A stretch of DNA of 64,000 bases from G963665405 sp963665405 (GTDB lineage: Bacteria > Chloroflexota > Dehalococcoidia > Lucifugimonadales > G963665405), in assembly GCA_963665405.2 (NCBI GenBank), contig OY762261.2, positions 62,001-126,000 of the forward strand, read 5' to 3'. Position 1 is the stretch's first letter. The number at the start of each line of letters is the position of its first letter. This document shows positions 45,955-55,052 of the stretch, one piece after another. The translations under genes were made by a program, and so were the position numbers. The notes below the pieces were generated by a model. The model was not told the DNA's origin, ran no database searches, and worked only from the letters and a program-made list of their open reading frames with translations.

Positions 45955-46428
45955 GCTAATCTCCCTTTCGCTTACGACCGTGAGCGTGTCAACCGCTCCG
46001 CTAGATTCTACCACCGCTGCGTCTTCCGTTGACCCACGAGGGCCATCGCGCCAAAGGGCGCCGTCAGGACCGCCCCGATGCTCCTGGCCCCTAGTACTCG
46101 GCTGCACAGATACTCGAACGTATTTGTCCCACCCGCCCGAGGGGAGCTAGTTTGGGCGGCACCCCCAAACCCCCGCGAAGGGGGCAAAGCCCCCTTGGAA
46201 CCCCCAGAGGGCCTGCGCAAGTGGCGCCGTCCCATCTACTAGGAATGCGTGAGTGCGAATGACCGGTTATTTACCCAAGCAAGCACTACGGGGTGTCCCT
46301 CAAATATGATCCCCCCCCCTCCTGGCCATGTACGGACCGGAGGGATGGTCGAAGCGGGACGACACTCCCCGTTCTTGATCGACCTGCTAGAATGTGGGCC
46401 ATACGGACGTTCCCGGCGGGAGGTGAGG
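45955..46428. repeat. Gap with GC-rich hairpins and an inverted partial dispersed element
   Basis: No gene is convincing here. At 46155-46205 are CCCCCAAACCCCCGCGAAGGGGG and GCAAAGCCCCC, which form nested hairpins. At 46289-46315 GGGGTGTCCCTCAAATATGATCCCC is the reverse complement of the left part of the dispersed element (ATCATATNTGAGGGACACCCC in the 10184 copy orientation), so the insertion is in the opposite direction. The trpB start lies at the left end. Confidence 0.6.
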
Positions 46429-46665
46429 ATGCCGATCTATGAATACGCATGCACGTCGTGCGACACGACGTTCGAGGAGCTGCGACCAGTGAGCGCGATG
46501 GACGGAGACGCACCGTGCCCCGAGTGTAGCTCCCGATCCAGGCGGCGGCTGTCGGTGTTCGCCTCGTTCTCGACCGGCTCGGACGGCGAACCCGCCGCCA
46601 TAGCCGGTGGCGGCGGATGCGGCGGCTGCGGCCCGACCGGCTGCGCCTGCTCAGCGGCGGGCTAG
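46429..46665 (+). CDS. FmdB-type zinc-ribbon protein
   Basis: 78 residues behind GGGAGGTGAGG. It starts MPIYEYACTSCDTTFEEL and continues with CPECSSRSRRRLSVFA, the two CxxC knuckles of the FmdB/CxxC_CXXC_SSSS family. It ends in a Gly/Cys-rich tail (GGGGCGGCGPTGCAC) that could bind an additional metal. Members are small putative regulators of unknown target. The stop overlaps the stop of the convergent membrane-protein gene by 4 bases. Confidence 0.85.
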   Translation: MPIYEYACTSCDTTFEELRPVSAMDGDAPCPECSSRSRRRLSVFASFSTGSDGEPAAIAGGGGCGGCGPTGCACSAAG

Positions 46666-47411
46666 GAGACGGCGTCGGGCTCCGCCGGGCGAGCCGCTGC
46701 TGAGACGGCCGGGACGGTATCCTCCGACGGCTCGGTGTGCCACCGCCCTATGGCCAGCGGCAAAGCCACCAGAATGAGCGCCTCTACCACCGTCGATCCC
46801 GCGATCCACATCGTCGCGTCGAAGAAGAACCCCTCAGGGAACAGGACAACGAGGTAGTCGGTCCGAGGGTCGAGCTGCCACAGGTTGTTGCTGAAGCCCA
46901 GCTGGTGGAACAGGATGAATAGCCGGTCGAAGCCCGCGAGGGCCCCGACGCCCGCGACTACGACCAGTGCGATCGTAGCGGCACCGCCCAGAGCGGCGTA
47001 CCGGCCGAGCGGCCGGACGAACCCGCGCCCGAACGCGATGAACCCGAGAACGACGAAGGCGGCCAGATACGCGGCGATGCCCTCCTGTATCCGGAACACT
47101 CCTCTGACGAGCGCCTTGACGTCCCGCATGTGCAGTATCTCCTTGCTGTTCAGGAGATCACGCCGCACGCCGTTCTGGACCACCCTCAGGTCGAGGTACT
47201 CCTCGTCGTCGACGAAGTAGTCTCTGAACTGGCGACCCGCGCCGATAAGCTCGTCCCGCTCGATCCCTGTCTTGCTCGATATGTCGTACTTGTCGAAGCC
47301 GTAGCTGTACAAGAGCGGCGCGTTGATCACCCAGCGCACGCTGGAGGAGATGAGGAAGATGGGTATGACGACGACGAAGAGTGCCACGGCGAGGAGTCCG
47401 AGGAGTTTCAT
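46662..47411 (-). CDS. TIGR01906/DUF1461-like integral membrane protein
   Basis: 249 residues with a hydrophobic N-terminus (2-30), an extracytoplasmic loop of about 85 residues (YSYGFDKYDISSKTGIERDE through EILHMRDVKALV), and three further membrane segments (about 110-130, 140-165, 205-225). The layout of one helix, soluble loop with an HMxDVK motif and three helices is that of the DUF1461/TIGR01906 family. Function is unknown. The C-terminal 25 residues are acidic and Ala/Pro-rich. Confidence 0.8.
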   Translation of the reverse strand: MKLLGLLAVALFVVVIPIFLISSSVRWVINAPLLYSYGFDKYDISSKTGIERDELIGAGRQFRDYFVDDEEYLDLRVVQNGVRRDLLNSKEILHMRDVKALVRGVFRIQEGIAAYLAAFVVLGFIAFGRGFVRPLGRYAALGGAATIALVVVAGVGALAGFDRLFILFHQLGFSNNLWQLDPRTDYLVVLFPEGFFFDATMWIAGSTVVEALILVALPLAIGRWHTEPSEDTVPAVSAAARPAEPDAVS

Positions 47412-47545
47412 TCACAACCCTTTCCAGAATCATAGGGGTGCGGCCCGAAGATTGTCAACGGGGAACGAAGGCGGCTATAATCGGCCAAACCGCCGCCCGG
47501 CACGTCCGTAAGCCTGACCGGTGACTCGGCGAGACAGGAGAGCTT

Positions 47546-48337
47546 ATGGGCTCTAACCAGACGTTCCCCAGCGACTTCGAGGGCCTCCTGAAGCTGATAG
47601 GCCACCTGCGGGGTCCCGACGGCTGTCCCTGGGACCGTGAGCAGACCCGGGAGTCCCTGAAGCGCTTCCTGCTGGAGGAGTGCTACGAGCTGATGGAGGC
47701 GATCGACGCGGGCGACTCCGACCAGATCGGGGAGGAGCTGGGCGACGTGTCGATGCACATCGCGTCTCAGATGCAGATCGGGATGGAGACGGGGGAGCTC
47801 ACCGAGGACCAGGTCTTCGGAGGGTTGATCGACAAGCTGATCCGGCGGCATCCCCACGTCTTCGGCGACGCCACCGCCGCAGACGGCCGCGAGGTGGAGG
47901 CGAACTGGCAGGCCCTGAAGCAGCGAGAGCGGGACGAAAGCGGCCGCTCGATCCTGGACGGCGCCCCACGATCGATGCCGGCGCTGGGATACGCCCAGGC
48001 GATCCAGGAGAGGGCAGCCTGGATCGGATTCGACTGGGAGGACATCGAGGGCGTCCTCGCGAAGGTCTCCGAGGAGCTCGAGGAGCTTCGGGGGGCCCCG
48101 TCACGCGAGGAGAAGGAGTGGGAGATCGGCGACCTGCTCTTCTCGCTGGTGAACGTCTGCCGGTGGCTCGACCTGGACGCGGAGGCCGCCCTCCGGATGG
48201 CGAGCGGCCGCTTCTTCGATCGCTTCACCCGGATGGAGAGCGGGGCAAGGGAGAGGGGAGAGCAGCTGGCCGCTCTGTCGCTCGACCAGAAAGAGGCTCT
48301 GTGGCAGGAGGCAAAGAAGCTGGAGACTCAGAGGTAA
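47546..48337 (+). CDS. mazG: Nucleoside triphosphate pyrophosphohydrolase MazG
   Basis: 263 residues with two MazG helical domains. The first (about 10-115) carries CPWDREQTRESLKRFLLEE, then ECYELMEAI and EELGDVSMHI. The second (about 140-250) carries SEELEELRG and EIGDLLFSLVNVCRWL. Both EExxE and ExxD metal sites are present. It hydrolyses NTPs to NMP and pyrophosphate, cleansing aberrant nucleotides and possibly lowering ppGpp. It is convergent with the MFS gene, the 3' ends overlapping by 10 bases. Confidence 0.94.
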   Translation: MGSNQTFPSDFEGLLKLIGHLRGPDGCPWDREQTRESLKRFLLEECYELMEAIDAGDSDQIGEELGDVSMHIASQMQIGMETGELTEDQVFGGLIDKLIRRHPHVFGDATAADGREVEANWQALKQRERDESGRSILDGAPRSMPALGYAQAIQERAAWIGFDWEDIEGVLAKVSEELEELRGAPSREEKEWEIGDLLFSLVNVCRWLDLDAEAALRMASGRFFDRFTRMESGARERGEQLAALSLDQKEALWQEAKKLETQR

Positions 48338-49752
48338 GTCTCCCGGAACTGCCATAAAGCGCGGAAGCGGAGGACCAGTACCACGGCGATGATAGACACG
48401 GCCCCGCCGGCAATGAGGATCGCGTTGGGCGCTCCCAGACGCTGGGCGAGGACCCCCGCCACAAGGTAGCCCAACGGTGAAAACCCCCAGGCCAGCACGA
48501 AGAGCCCGCCGACCCTTCCACGAAACTCGTCCCGTACGATGCTGACGATCGATACGTTGATCAGGGCCATTGCCCCCCATAGCCCGATGCTGAGCACGAA
48601 GATGCTGGGGACCGCCAGCCCGAACAGGCGGCTCTGAGACAGCGCCACCATGGCAACGGCGGCAAGGAAGATGGCCGACAGAATAAATACACCCTTTCTG
48701 CGGATGTCCCCCACGGATGCCAGCGCGAGCGTCCCAACTGTTCCGCCCGCGCCGACCGCCGAGACAAGTATGCCCAGACCGGTGGGTCCGACGCCGAACT
48801 CCTCGGCGGCGAGGACGGGCATAAGGCCACTTACAAACGGCATTACAAGCGTGGCCGGGACAACCAAGAGAAGAAGCAGACCGAGGAGTAGCGGTTCGCT
48901 CTTCACATAGATCAGCGCCTCTCTCATTCCCGAGAAGGCCGACCGCAGCTTGAACCCGTCTCTCGGCTGACGCTCGAAGTTGAGCATCAACGCCAGTCCC
49001 ATGGCGGAGAGGTGCATCAGGCCCTGGGTCACAAGAGTGGGCCCCGGTCCGAGAAGGGCTATCATCACGCCACCGACCGCAGGGATGGCCAGCCGCGTAC
49101 CGCTGAAGGCCAGGGAGGTTAGAGCATAGGCATTTACCAGATTCTCACGAGGCACGATGCGGGGAATGATCGCCATCCTCGCCGGTTCGATGATGACGAA
49201 GGCCAGCCCCATCATCGGCACGAACACAAAGAGGTGCCAGGTCGCGACGAGGTCCAGTATCACCAGGACGCTGAAGCCCAACGCCACCAGACCCTGATAG
49301 GCGAACACCGAGGCCAGGAGCTTTCGCCGGTCCCATACGTCCACCAGCACGCCACCCAGCGGCCCGGCCAGAAGCAAGGGAAACGCCTCAAGGCCAAGTA
49401 TCAGGCTCGTGAGGAAAGCGGAGCGGGTGATGTCGTAGGCGAGCCAGCCCACAACGATCTGTTGGAGCCAGATGCCTCCTCCCGAGCCGACGGCGGCGCC
49501 CCACAGTAGACGGTAGTTGCGGTAGCTGAATGAATCGAAGGTGTGGAGCCTGACACCGACCCGGACAGGACGCACGTGGGGCAAATGCAGGCTCGGAATG
49601 TGGCGGCGGCGGGCGAGGGGCAGCGGCGCCGGTCGCGAGGCAGCTACCGAGTCGGGTGACGCGGGCTGGGTCGCTTCCTGGCCGGCGCCCGGCGCCGTCT
49701 CAGGCACGACGGCATCAGGACCGGGTTCGGATTCTGGCTCCGTCGGCTCCAA
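48328..49752 (-). CDS. Major facilitator superfamily transporter (EntS-like)
   Basis: 474 residues starting at TTG. A 70-residue acidic/Pro-rich cytoplasmic tail precedes about 12 membrane helices starting at SFSYRNYRLLWGAAVGSGG. The loop after helix 2 has DVWDRRKLL, a variant of the MFS GxxxDRxGRR motif. This branch (MFS_3, EntS/enterobactin-exporter type) contains siderophore and drug exporters, but many members are uncharacterised. There is no substrate clue from neighbours. The start and the length of the N-terminal tail are uncertain. Confidence 0.88.
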   Translation of the reverse strand: MEPTEPESEPGPDAVVPETAPGAGQEATQPASPDSVAASRPAPLPLARRRHIPSLHLPHVRPVRVGVRLHTFDSFSYRNYRLLWGAAVGSGGGIWLQQIVVGWLAYDITRSAFLTSLILGLEAFPLLLAGPLGGVLVDVWDRRKLLASVFAYQGLVALGFSVLVILDLVATWHLFVFVPMMGLAFVIIEPARMAIIPRIVPRENLVNAYALTSLAFSGTRLAIPAVGGVMIALLGPGPTLVTQGLMHLSAMGLALMLNFERQPRDGFKLRSAFSGMREALIYVKSEPLLLGLLLLLVVPATLVMPFVSGLMPVLAAEEFGVGPTGLGILVSAVGAGGTVGTLALASVGDIRRKGVFILSAIFLAAVAMVALSQSRLFGLAVPSIFVLSIGLWGAMALINVSIVSIVRDEFRGRVGGLFVLAWGFSPLGYLVAGVLAQRLGAPNAILIAGGAVSIIAVVLVLRFRALWQFRETYL

Positions 49753-49835
49753 CCAACCACATCCCTACGCTTTGGCTTTCTGGGGAGTCGGAGGGCCTGC
49801 CGCGCCTGCGCCCGATCGAGCCCCACCCCAGAATA

Positions 49836-49920
49836 GAGAGGTTTATGGTTTCTGAGGGACACCCTCAGACTCCCGGCGATCCCCGACAAGTCGGGATCTG
49901 CACACCCCATGCTGTCGTCA
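49836..49920. repeat. Dispersed two-hairpin element, best-preserved copy
   Basis: Hairpin 1 is perfect (CTGAGGGACACCCTCAG), followed by ACTCCCGGC, hairpin 2 of the second type (GATCCCCGACAAGTCGGGATC, one bulged C) and CTGCACACCCCATG. It lies in the gap between the MFS gene start and the S49 peptidase stop. The remainder of 49753-49964 shows no gene. Confidence 0.8.
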
Positions 49921-49964
49921 TTTCCCACGCGCCCGCCTGGGGCGACTCCCCTGGGCGAAGATTC

Positions 49965-50753
49965 TTAATACCTGAGCGAAGCCATCAACAGCCGGCGCTC
50001 TATCTCCGATGCGGTCTGGTCCACAAGCGCCTCGGCAAAAGGGCCGAACAGGCGCTCCCTAAAACTCCGTTTGGGCCCGATCACCACCGTCTTGCGCGGT
50101 GCGCCCGACAATTCGGCCGCGACGTCGATCGCCCGGTCGAGGTCGCCCATCTCGTCGATCAATCCCAGCTCCAGCGCCCTGGGGGCCCAGTAGACCTCCC
50201 CGGTGGCGATCTCTCGAACGCGGTCCTCGTCCATCTTCCTCGCGTTGGCTACGATCGAGACGAACGCGTCGAAAGAATCGTCGATCAGCCCTTGGATCTT
50301 GGCATCCTCTTCGAGCGTGGAGGCGCGCCAGAACGCTCCTAGGTCCTTGAACTCCCCGCTCTTGGTCACGTTCACGCCGACGCCGAGCCGGCCGAGAAGC
50401 TCTTCCAGGGCGGGCCTCACCGAGATGACGCCGATTGACCCGATGATCGCCCCTGGGCTCGCAAGGACATGACTTGCGCCGCAACAGATCATGTACGAGC
50501 CCGAGGCTCCGACGCCGCGTATAGAGGCCACGACCGGCTTCTCCTCGGCGATGGCGGCCACACTGCGGTAGAGGTAGTCCGAGGCAGGCACGGCCCCTCC
50601 GGGCGAGTCGATGTCGAGCACGACGGCGCGGATCCGCCTGTCCCGCCGGATGGTCGAGAAGATACGACCGTGGACCGCCGACTTGACGCTGCCACCTATC
50701 GAGCCGAACACCTCGACGACCGCGATCCTCTTGCGCGCCGGCAGTAGCCTCAT
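49965..50753 (-). CDS. S49 family signal-peptide-peptidase-like protease
   Basis: 262 residues from an ATG with GGAGGAGG upstream. The longer open frame to 50879 is not needed. A crotonase-like fold with DIDSPGGAVPASDYLY, nucleophile Ser84 in GVGASGSYM, and the general-base Lys region TKSGEFKDLGAFWR identifies S49. There is no membrane anchor, unlike SppA of E. coli, so it belongs to the short soluble or peripheral group. Substrate could be cleaved signal peptides or other membrane peptides. It is divergent from the monophosphatase gene. Confidence 0.9.
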   Translation of the reverse strand: MRLLPARKRIAVVEVFGSIGGSVKSAVHGRIFSTIRRDRRIRAVVLDIDSPGGAVPASDYLYRSVAAIAEEKPVVASIRGVGASGSYMICCGASHVLASPGAIIGSIGVISVRPALEELLGRLGVGVNVTKSGEFKDLGAFWRASTLEEDAKIQGLIDDSFDAFVSIVANARKMDEDRVREIATGEVYWAPRALELGLIDEMGDLDRAIDVAAELSGAPRKTVVIGPKRSFRERLFGPFAEALVDQTASEIERRLLMASLRY

Positions 50754-50937
50754 CACAGCCTCCTCCGTCGGTGGGATAGTCACGCAGGATCGATTGTACC
50801 GCCGGGACCCGTCGAGCGAAAGCACCTGTACTGCCCTCACGCGGAATACGGACATCGCGTTGACCGGTGGTCCGGCCACCTCTTACACTGGGACGGCGCC
50901 GGCCTCGACGGGACGCCACTCTGCGCTACTGGCTGCC

Positions 50938-51885
50938 ATGACCTCACCCTTTCCTCTGGACGACGCTCAGCTCAGCGAGCTCCAGGTGCTTGCGGCCGAC
51001 CTGGCGCGGGGCGGTGGGGAGCTCCTCTCCGGCTACTTTGGGCGCTCGATCGACGTCGAGTTCAAGGACGAGAAGCAGACCGACCCGGTGACCGTCGCCG
51101 ACAGGGAGAGCCAGAGGTTTTTGGAAGAGGGCATATCCGGCCGCTTCCCCGATCACGGCATCGTCGGGGAGGAGGACGAAGAGACCGGCGAGGACACGAC
51201 GACCCCCGATATCGTCTGGCTGCTCGATCCACTGGATGGCACAAAGAACTTCGTTGCCGGTCTTCCGGTATACGGCTGCTCGGTCGGGGTGCTGTTCCGG
51301 GGCATCCCGGTGGCAGGGGCGATCTACTTGCCCTGGCCCGGCGAGGGCGGCGGGGTGGTGGTTCACGCACGGCGAGGAGGCGGGGCGTTCCTGGACGACC
51401 GGCCGATCTCGGTGGATGGTGGAGAGGGAACTGGAGAGAGCCGGCTCATCGGTCTGCCCGCCTTCGGTTTCGGGCAGAGTCGGCGCTTCAAAGGGATGGG
51501 CGACGGCCCGGCTGGCGAGCCCAGGGTGACCGGCAGCATCACCTACGAGCTCGCTCTGACCGCGGCCGGTGTCCTCCGCTACTCTCTGATCAGGGCGCCC
51601 AAGCTATGGGACGTGGCCGCCGGTGCGATCCTTGTCACCGAGGCCGGCGGGGTCGTGATGCTGCACCACCAGTCGCGCAGGCTGAGGGCGCTGGAGAAGA
51701 CCTGGTGGGAGCCCCTCGACTCGTTCGTCTCACCGTCGGAGTCCGGGGGCACCACGGTTGGACAGCTGCGACGCCGGTCGTCCACGATGGTGTTCGGAAG
51801 CCGTGAGGCCGTGGAGAAGATCACCGCGGGATTCAGCCAGACGAGGCTCGTCCGGCCCAGGCTCGGGGGTGGGAGGGGTCCCTAG
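50938..51885 (+). CDS. Inositol monophosphatase/histidinol-phosphatase family enzyme
   Basis: 315 residues with the Li+-sensitive phosphatase metal motifs: TDPVTVADRESQ, VGEEDEE near 77, DPLDGTKNF near 98, and the closing KLWDVAAGAILVTEAGG near 222. It dephosphorylates a small phosphate ester using Mg2+. Candidates are inositol phosphate, histidinol phosphate or PAP. Distinguishing them is not possible here. A 30-residue basic tail follows the domain. Confidence 0.9.
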   Translation: MTSPFPLDDAQLSELQVLAADLARGGGELLSGYFGRSIDVEFKDEKQTDPVTVADRESQRFLEEGISGRFPDHGIVGEEDEETGEDTTTPDIVWLLDPLDGTKNFVAGLPVYGCSVGVLFRGIPVAGAIYLPWPGEGGGVVVHARRGGGAFLDDRPISVDGGEGTGESRLIGLPAFGFGQSRRFKGMGDGPAGEPRVTGSITYELALTAAGVLRYSLIRAPKLWDVAAGAILVTEAGGVVMLHHQSRRLRALEKTWWEPLDSFVSPSESGGTTVGQLRRRSSTMVFGSREAVEKITAGFSQTRLVRPRLGGGRGP

Positions 51886-51956
51886 CGGGGATCACGAAGG
51901 CGCGCCGGCGGACGGTCGTGCGCCCCGCCTCACCAGGAACAAGAATCTCTCAGGCG

Positions 51957-52742
51957 CTAGACCACGGGCCAGGGCACGTTGCGGTACGGGTCGAGCATCG
52001 GGTGCACCGGGTCGCTCAGGATCGCATCGAGACGGCCTCTCAGAGCATCGACCTCCCGCTCGGTCAGCACCCCTGAGAGGCTCCCGGCGAGCTCGCCGAC
52101 CTTCTCCAGCTGCGGCCGTAGGGCTGCCAGGCCGTCCACGAGCGGCTGCGGGATCGGCTCTCCCCAGAACTCCATCATCACGGTGCGGACCCTGAAGGTG
52201 GGATGGAACGTGAGGCCGTGGTCGATGCTCCAGATTCGGCCGTCCGGCCCGAGCAGGCAGTCACCGCCCTTGCGGTCGCCGTTGTTGACCAGGAGATCGA
52301 AGACCGCGAAGCCTTGCAGCGCCTGGGCCCTGTCCGGCACCAGATCGAAGTAGGTGACCGTCTGGTCGGCGTCGATGAAGAGCTGAAACGAGCCTATGCC
52401 GTGGGGACCGTCCCGAATAGTTGTCAGCGGAACGTCGGGCCAGCCCAGAGCCCGGGCGACGAGAAAGGCGGCGTACTCCCGCTTGTACAGGGTCCCTCGG
52501 GGATAGTCGTGAAGGGGTCTCTCGCCGTCCCTCGGCTTGTAGATCGCTCGAAGGTACCGGCCGGGAGACGCGTCGAGAGCGACCAGGAAAGTGTAGTTCG
52601 ACCCTCGGAGGACCTGATTCCCGCCGATCACCTTCCCAGACTCGAGAACGGGCCTCGCCTCCGCCTCTGGGAGATCGACAGGGACAGCTTCGGACCGCTG
52701 CTCGGTCCTGGGTCTTCTGTGGCGTCGTCGCTTGCTAGTCAC
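51957..52742 (-). CDS. SCO1664 family (PI3/4-kinase-like fold) protein
   Basis: 261 residues. After a basic N-terminus the core reads LRGSNYTFLVAL, RAIYKPRDGERPLHDYP, GTLYKREYAAFLVARALGW, DLVPDRAQALQGFAVFDLLVNNGDRKGGDCLLG and IWSIDHGLTFH. The NNGDRKGGD and IDHGLTF segments correspond to the catalytic and metal loops of phosphatidylinositol-kinase-like/HipA-type kinases. In actinobacteria this family is regularly encoded next to a DUF3090 gene, as here (75-base gap). Substrate is unknown. Confidence 0.82.
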   Translation of the reverse strand: MTSKRRRHRRPRTEQRSEAVPVDLPEAEARPVLESGKVIGGNQVLRGSNYTFLVALDASPGRYLRAIYKPRDGERPLHDYPRGTLYKREYAAFLVARALGWPDVPLTTIRDGPHGIGSFQLFIDADQTVTYFDLVPDRAQALQGFAVFDLLVNNGDRKGGDCLLGPDGRIWSIDHGLTFHPTFRVRTVMMEFWGEPIPQPLVDGLAALRPQLEKVGELAGSLSGVLTEREVDALRGRLDAILSDPVHPMLDPYRNVPWPVV

Positions 52743-52817
52743 GTCGGGAGTAGTAGTGAGATTCTGTGGAGGACACGGCCCGGAGGGCGGGACCGATCGC
52801 CCGCTCTCGATTCGGCT

Positions 52818-53342
52818 CTAGGAGTCTGAAACGTCGGCCAGCCGGTGGTGTCCGTTGACTCGGGGACAGGAGTGGCCGTCCGGATTTATCGGACCGCCGC
52901 ACAGGGGGCACAGCGGCCGTCCGGCCGCGCATACCTTCAGGGCGTTGTCCGCGAAGGCCGAGATCTGCGGCCTCGCGCCCCACACTCTGACCATAGGCGG
53001 TTGCTCGTCGGCCTCGGCCTCGTGGACATCCAGCAGGAACAGCCCCGAGCCGCCGTCGTGTCCGAGGATGACCTTCCCGACCTTGAAGTCGAGGCTTGTC
53101 CCTCCTCCGGCCTCCGCCGACGGTGGAGATGGTGACCCCTCGGCCTTGCCCCCCTCCGACAGCAATGCGAGTAGCTGGTGGATCCCCAGGGCGAGCTGAA
53201 GGAGCTGCTCCTTCTCCACCCACATGGCCGCGGAGCCTTTGTCGCTGTCTGCGATGATGCGAAAGGTCCGCCGGCCGGGCTCCCCAATGGCCTCGGCTTT
53301 CAGGACGGTAAGGTGGACGAACTCGTTCTTCGGCTTGGTCAT
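52818..53342 (-). CDS. DUF3090 family protein
   Basis: 174 residues from an ATG preceded by GGAGGGCC. It has an N-terminal beta-rich domain (VHLTVLKAEAIGEPGRRTF, SAAMWVEKEQLLQLALGI) and a C-terminal treble-clef-like CAAGRPLCPLCGGPINPDGH with a further CPR, a probable zinc site. The family accompanies SCO1664-type kinase-like proteins and sometimes a histidine phosphatase. No function has been established to my knowledge. It is cotranscribed with the SCO1664 gene. Confidence 0.85.
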   Translation of the reverse strand: MTKPKNEFVHLTVLKAEAIGEPGRRTFRIIADSDKGSAAMWVEKEQLLQLALGIHQLLALLSEGGKAEGSPSPPSAEAGGGTSLDFKVGKVILGHDGGSGLFLLDVHEAEADEQPPMVRVWGARPQISAFADNALKVCAAGRPLCPLCGGPINPDGHSCPRVNGHHRLADVSDS

Positions 53343-53436
53343 GGCCCTCCGAGCAATCTTATCCGGTTGGGTTCCCCGTCGCAAGCCAAATGGACTCTGC
53401 TCCCCGGTACGAGCCGATTTTCTGGGGAGGTCCAGC

Positions 53437-54273
53437 TCATGGACCCGACGACTGTTTGGCCAGCTTGATCGGGGCTGGATCGTACGGCCAGGCGGAGTAG
53501 AGGTTCCCGCGCGAGTCGCCCCAGAGTCCGTGTCCGCGAAGGAAGCACCGGGCGATCAGAGTGCCCTCCATCCTGTACACCGACAGTCTCGGGACCTGGT
53601 CTGTAACGTACACCTTGTCGTCGGCGTCGACGTAAATGTCCATCGGATTGAAGAAGTCTGTCCACTGCGCGACGAAGCCGCCGTCCGCGTCGAAGATCTG
53701 GACGCGGCCGTTCTCCCTGTCGCAGACGAAGACCCTGGAGCGCCGATCTACCCATATTCCGTGAGGCACCGTGAACTCGCCGGGGCCCTTCCCCGGGACG
53801 CCCCACGACTGGATGTGCTCTCCCTCCGAGGTGTAGCGGTGGATGCGAGAGTTGCCGTAGCCGTCGGCAACATATATCTCGCCCGACGGAGAGACGGCCA
53901 CGTCGGCGGGATGGTTGAAGGGCTCCTGGAACGAGGGCCTCTCCCTGTTGCCAAGCCTGAGCAGCAGATTCCCGTCCAGGTCGAACTTCAGCACCTCGTG
54001 CGCATTCTTGTCGGTGACGAAGATCTCGTCCTGCGGGCTGATGTAGATGCCGTGGGGATCGGCGATAACACCCTTGCCCCATGTGGTCAGGAAGTTGCCC
54101 TCCGAATCAAATACCAGCACCGGGTTCTCGCGCCTCTGGTAGAAGTAGACGCGGTCCATCGAGTCAACCGCGATGTCGCTGACCGCGCCGATCTCGATTC
54201 CGTCGGGCGCTCGACCGAAGGGGTCGACGACCTCGTAGGTGTTCTCGCCGCTGCCGACGATCGATCTGGTCAT
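53437..54273 (-). CDS. NHL-repeat six-bladed beta-propeller protein
   Basis: 278 residues without a signal peptide. Repeats of the form GxxPxDIAVDxxDRVYF..., GIYISPQDEIFVTDKNAHEV, VAVSPSGEIYVADGYGNSRI and IWVDRRSRVFVCDRENGRV give about five to six blades, like NHL proteins and the lyase domain of peptidylglycine amidating enzymes. The scaffold binds ligand or protein, and no catalytic set is visible. The start ATG overlaps the larB stop and has AAGGAG upstream, so it is translationally coupled to larB. Confidence 0.85.
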   Translation of the reverse strand: MTRSIVGSGENTYEVVDPFGRAPDGIEIGAVSDIAVDSMDRVYFYQRRENPVLVFDSEGNFLTTWGKGVIADPHGIYISPQDEIFVTDKNAHEVLKFDLDGNLLLRLGNRERPSFQEPFNHPADVAVSPSGEIYVADGYGNSRIHRYTSEGEHIQSWGVPGKGPGEFTVPHGIWVDRRSRVFVCDRENGRVQIFDADGGFVAQWTDFFNPMDIYVDADDKVYVTDQVPRLSVYRMEGTLIARCFLRGHGLWGDSRGNLYSAWPYDPAPIKLAKQSSGP

Positions 54274-55052
54274 GATGCGCTCCTTTCATCAGGCACCGTC
54301 CGGGCGGCCATCCTGTTTATCTGGGCCGCCAGGTACCCGGCGCCGAAGCCGTTGTCGATGTTGACGACGGCAACGCCCGGGGCGCAGGCGTTCATCATCG
54401 TGAGCAAGGGCGCGAGTCCGTCGAAGCCGGCACCGTAGCCGACGCTGGTAGGCACCGCGATGACCGGGGCCTCGACCAGACCCGACACCAGCGACGGGAG
54501 GACCCCGTCCATCCCGGCTACCGCCACGATCACCCGGGCGCTCCGCAGCTCGGGCAGACTGTCCAGCGTCCGATGCACCCCCGCCACTCCCACGTCGAAG
54601 ACGGTCGCGACCCTGGAGTCCATCAGCTCGGCGGTCACAACGGCCTCGCGGGCGACGGGCAGGTCTGCCGTCCCGCCGGTGACGACCAGCACCCCCGGAG
54701 CTGCCTCGGCCGTCTTCCGGCGGTCCACCGTGATCGTGCGGGCCACATCCTCGTATACGGCGTCGGGGATCCGCTCGTGGACGGACTCGAACGCCTCGGG
54801 CGACGCCCTCGTGACAAGGAGCCGGTCCGCACCCTGGAGAAGTGCCACCGCGATGTCGGTGATCTGCTGCGGCGATTTTCCGCTTCCGAAGATCACCTCG
54901 GGAAAGCCCTTGCGAATGGCCCGGTGATGATCGACCTTGGCGAAGCCGAGGTCCTGAAACGGCAGTAGGGTCAGCTCCGAGAGCGCCTCGTCGATCTCCA
55001 GTCCGCCGTCCCTCAGCCTCTGGAGCAGGGACCGGAGGCGCGATTCGTCCAT
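54270..55052 (-). CDS. larB: Nickel-pincer cofactor biosynthesis protein LarB
   Basis: 260 residues from the ATG at 55052 (GGAGG upstream). The AIR carboxylase-like fold is clear: GFPEVIFGSGKSPQQI, VVTGGTADLPVAREA, FDVGVAGVHRTLD, VAGMDGVLPSLVSGL and VPTSVGYGAGFDGLAPLLTM. LarB carboxylates and hydrolyses nicotinate adenine dinucleotide at the start of the nickel-pincer nucleotide pathway used by LarA-type racemases. larE is divergent from it across 224 bases. larC and larA are not in the window. Confidence 0.93.
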   Translation of the reverse strand: MDESRLRSLLQRLRDGGLEIDEALSELTLLPFQDLGFAKVDHHRAIRKGFPEVIFGSGKSPQQITDIAVALLQGADRLLVTRASPEAFESVHERIPDAVYEDVARTITVDRRKTAEAAPGVLVVTGGTADLPVAREAVVTAELMDSRVATVFDVGVAGVHRTLDSLPELRSARVIVAVAGMDGVLPSLVSGLVEAPVIAVPTSVGYGAGFDGLAPLLTMMNACAPGVAVVNIDNGFGAGYLAAQINRMAARTVPDERSAS

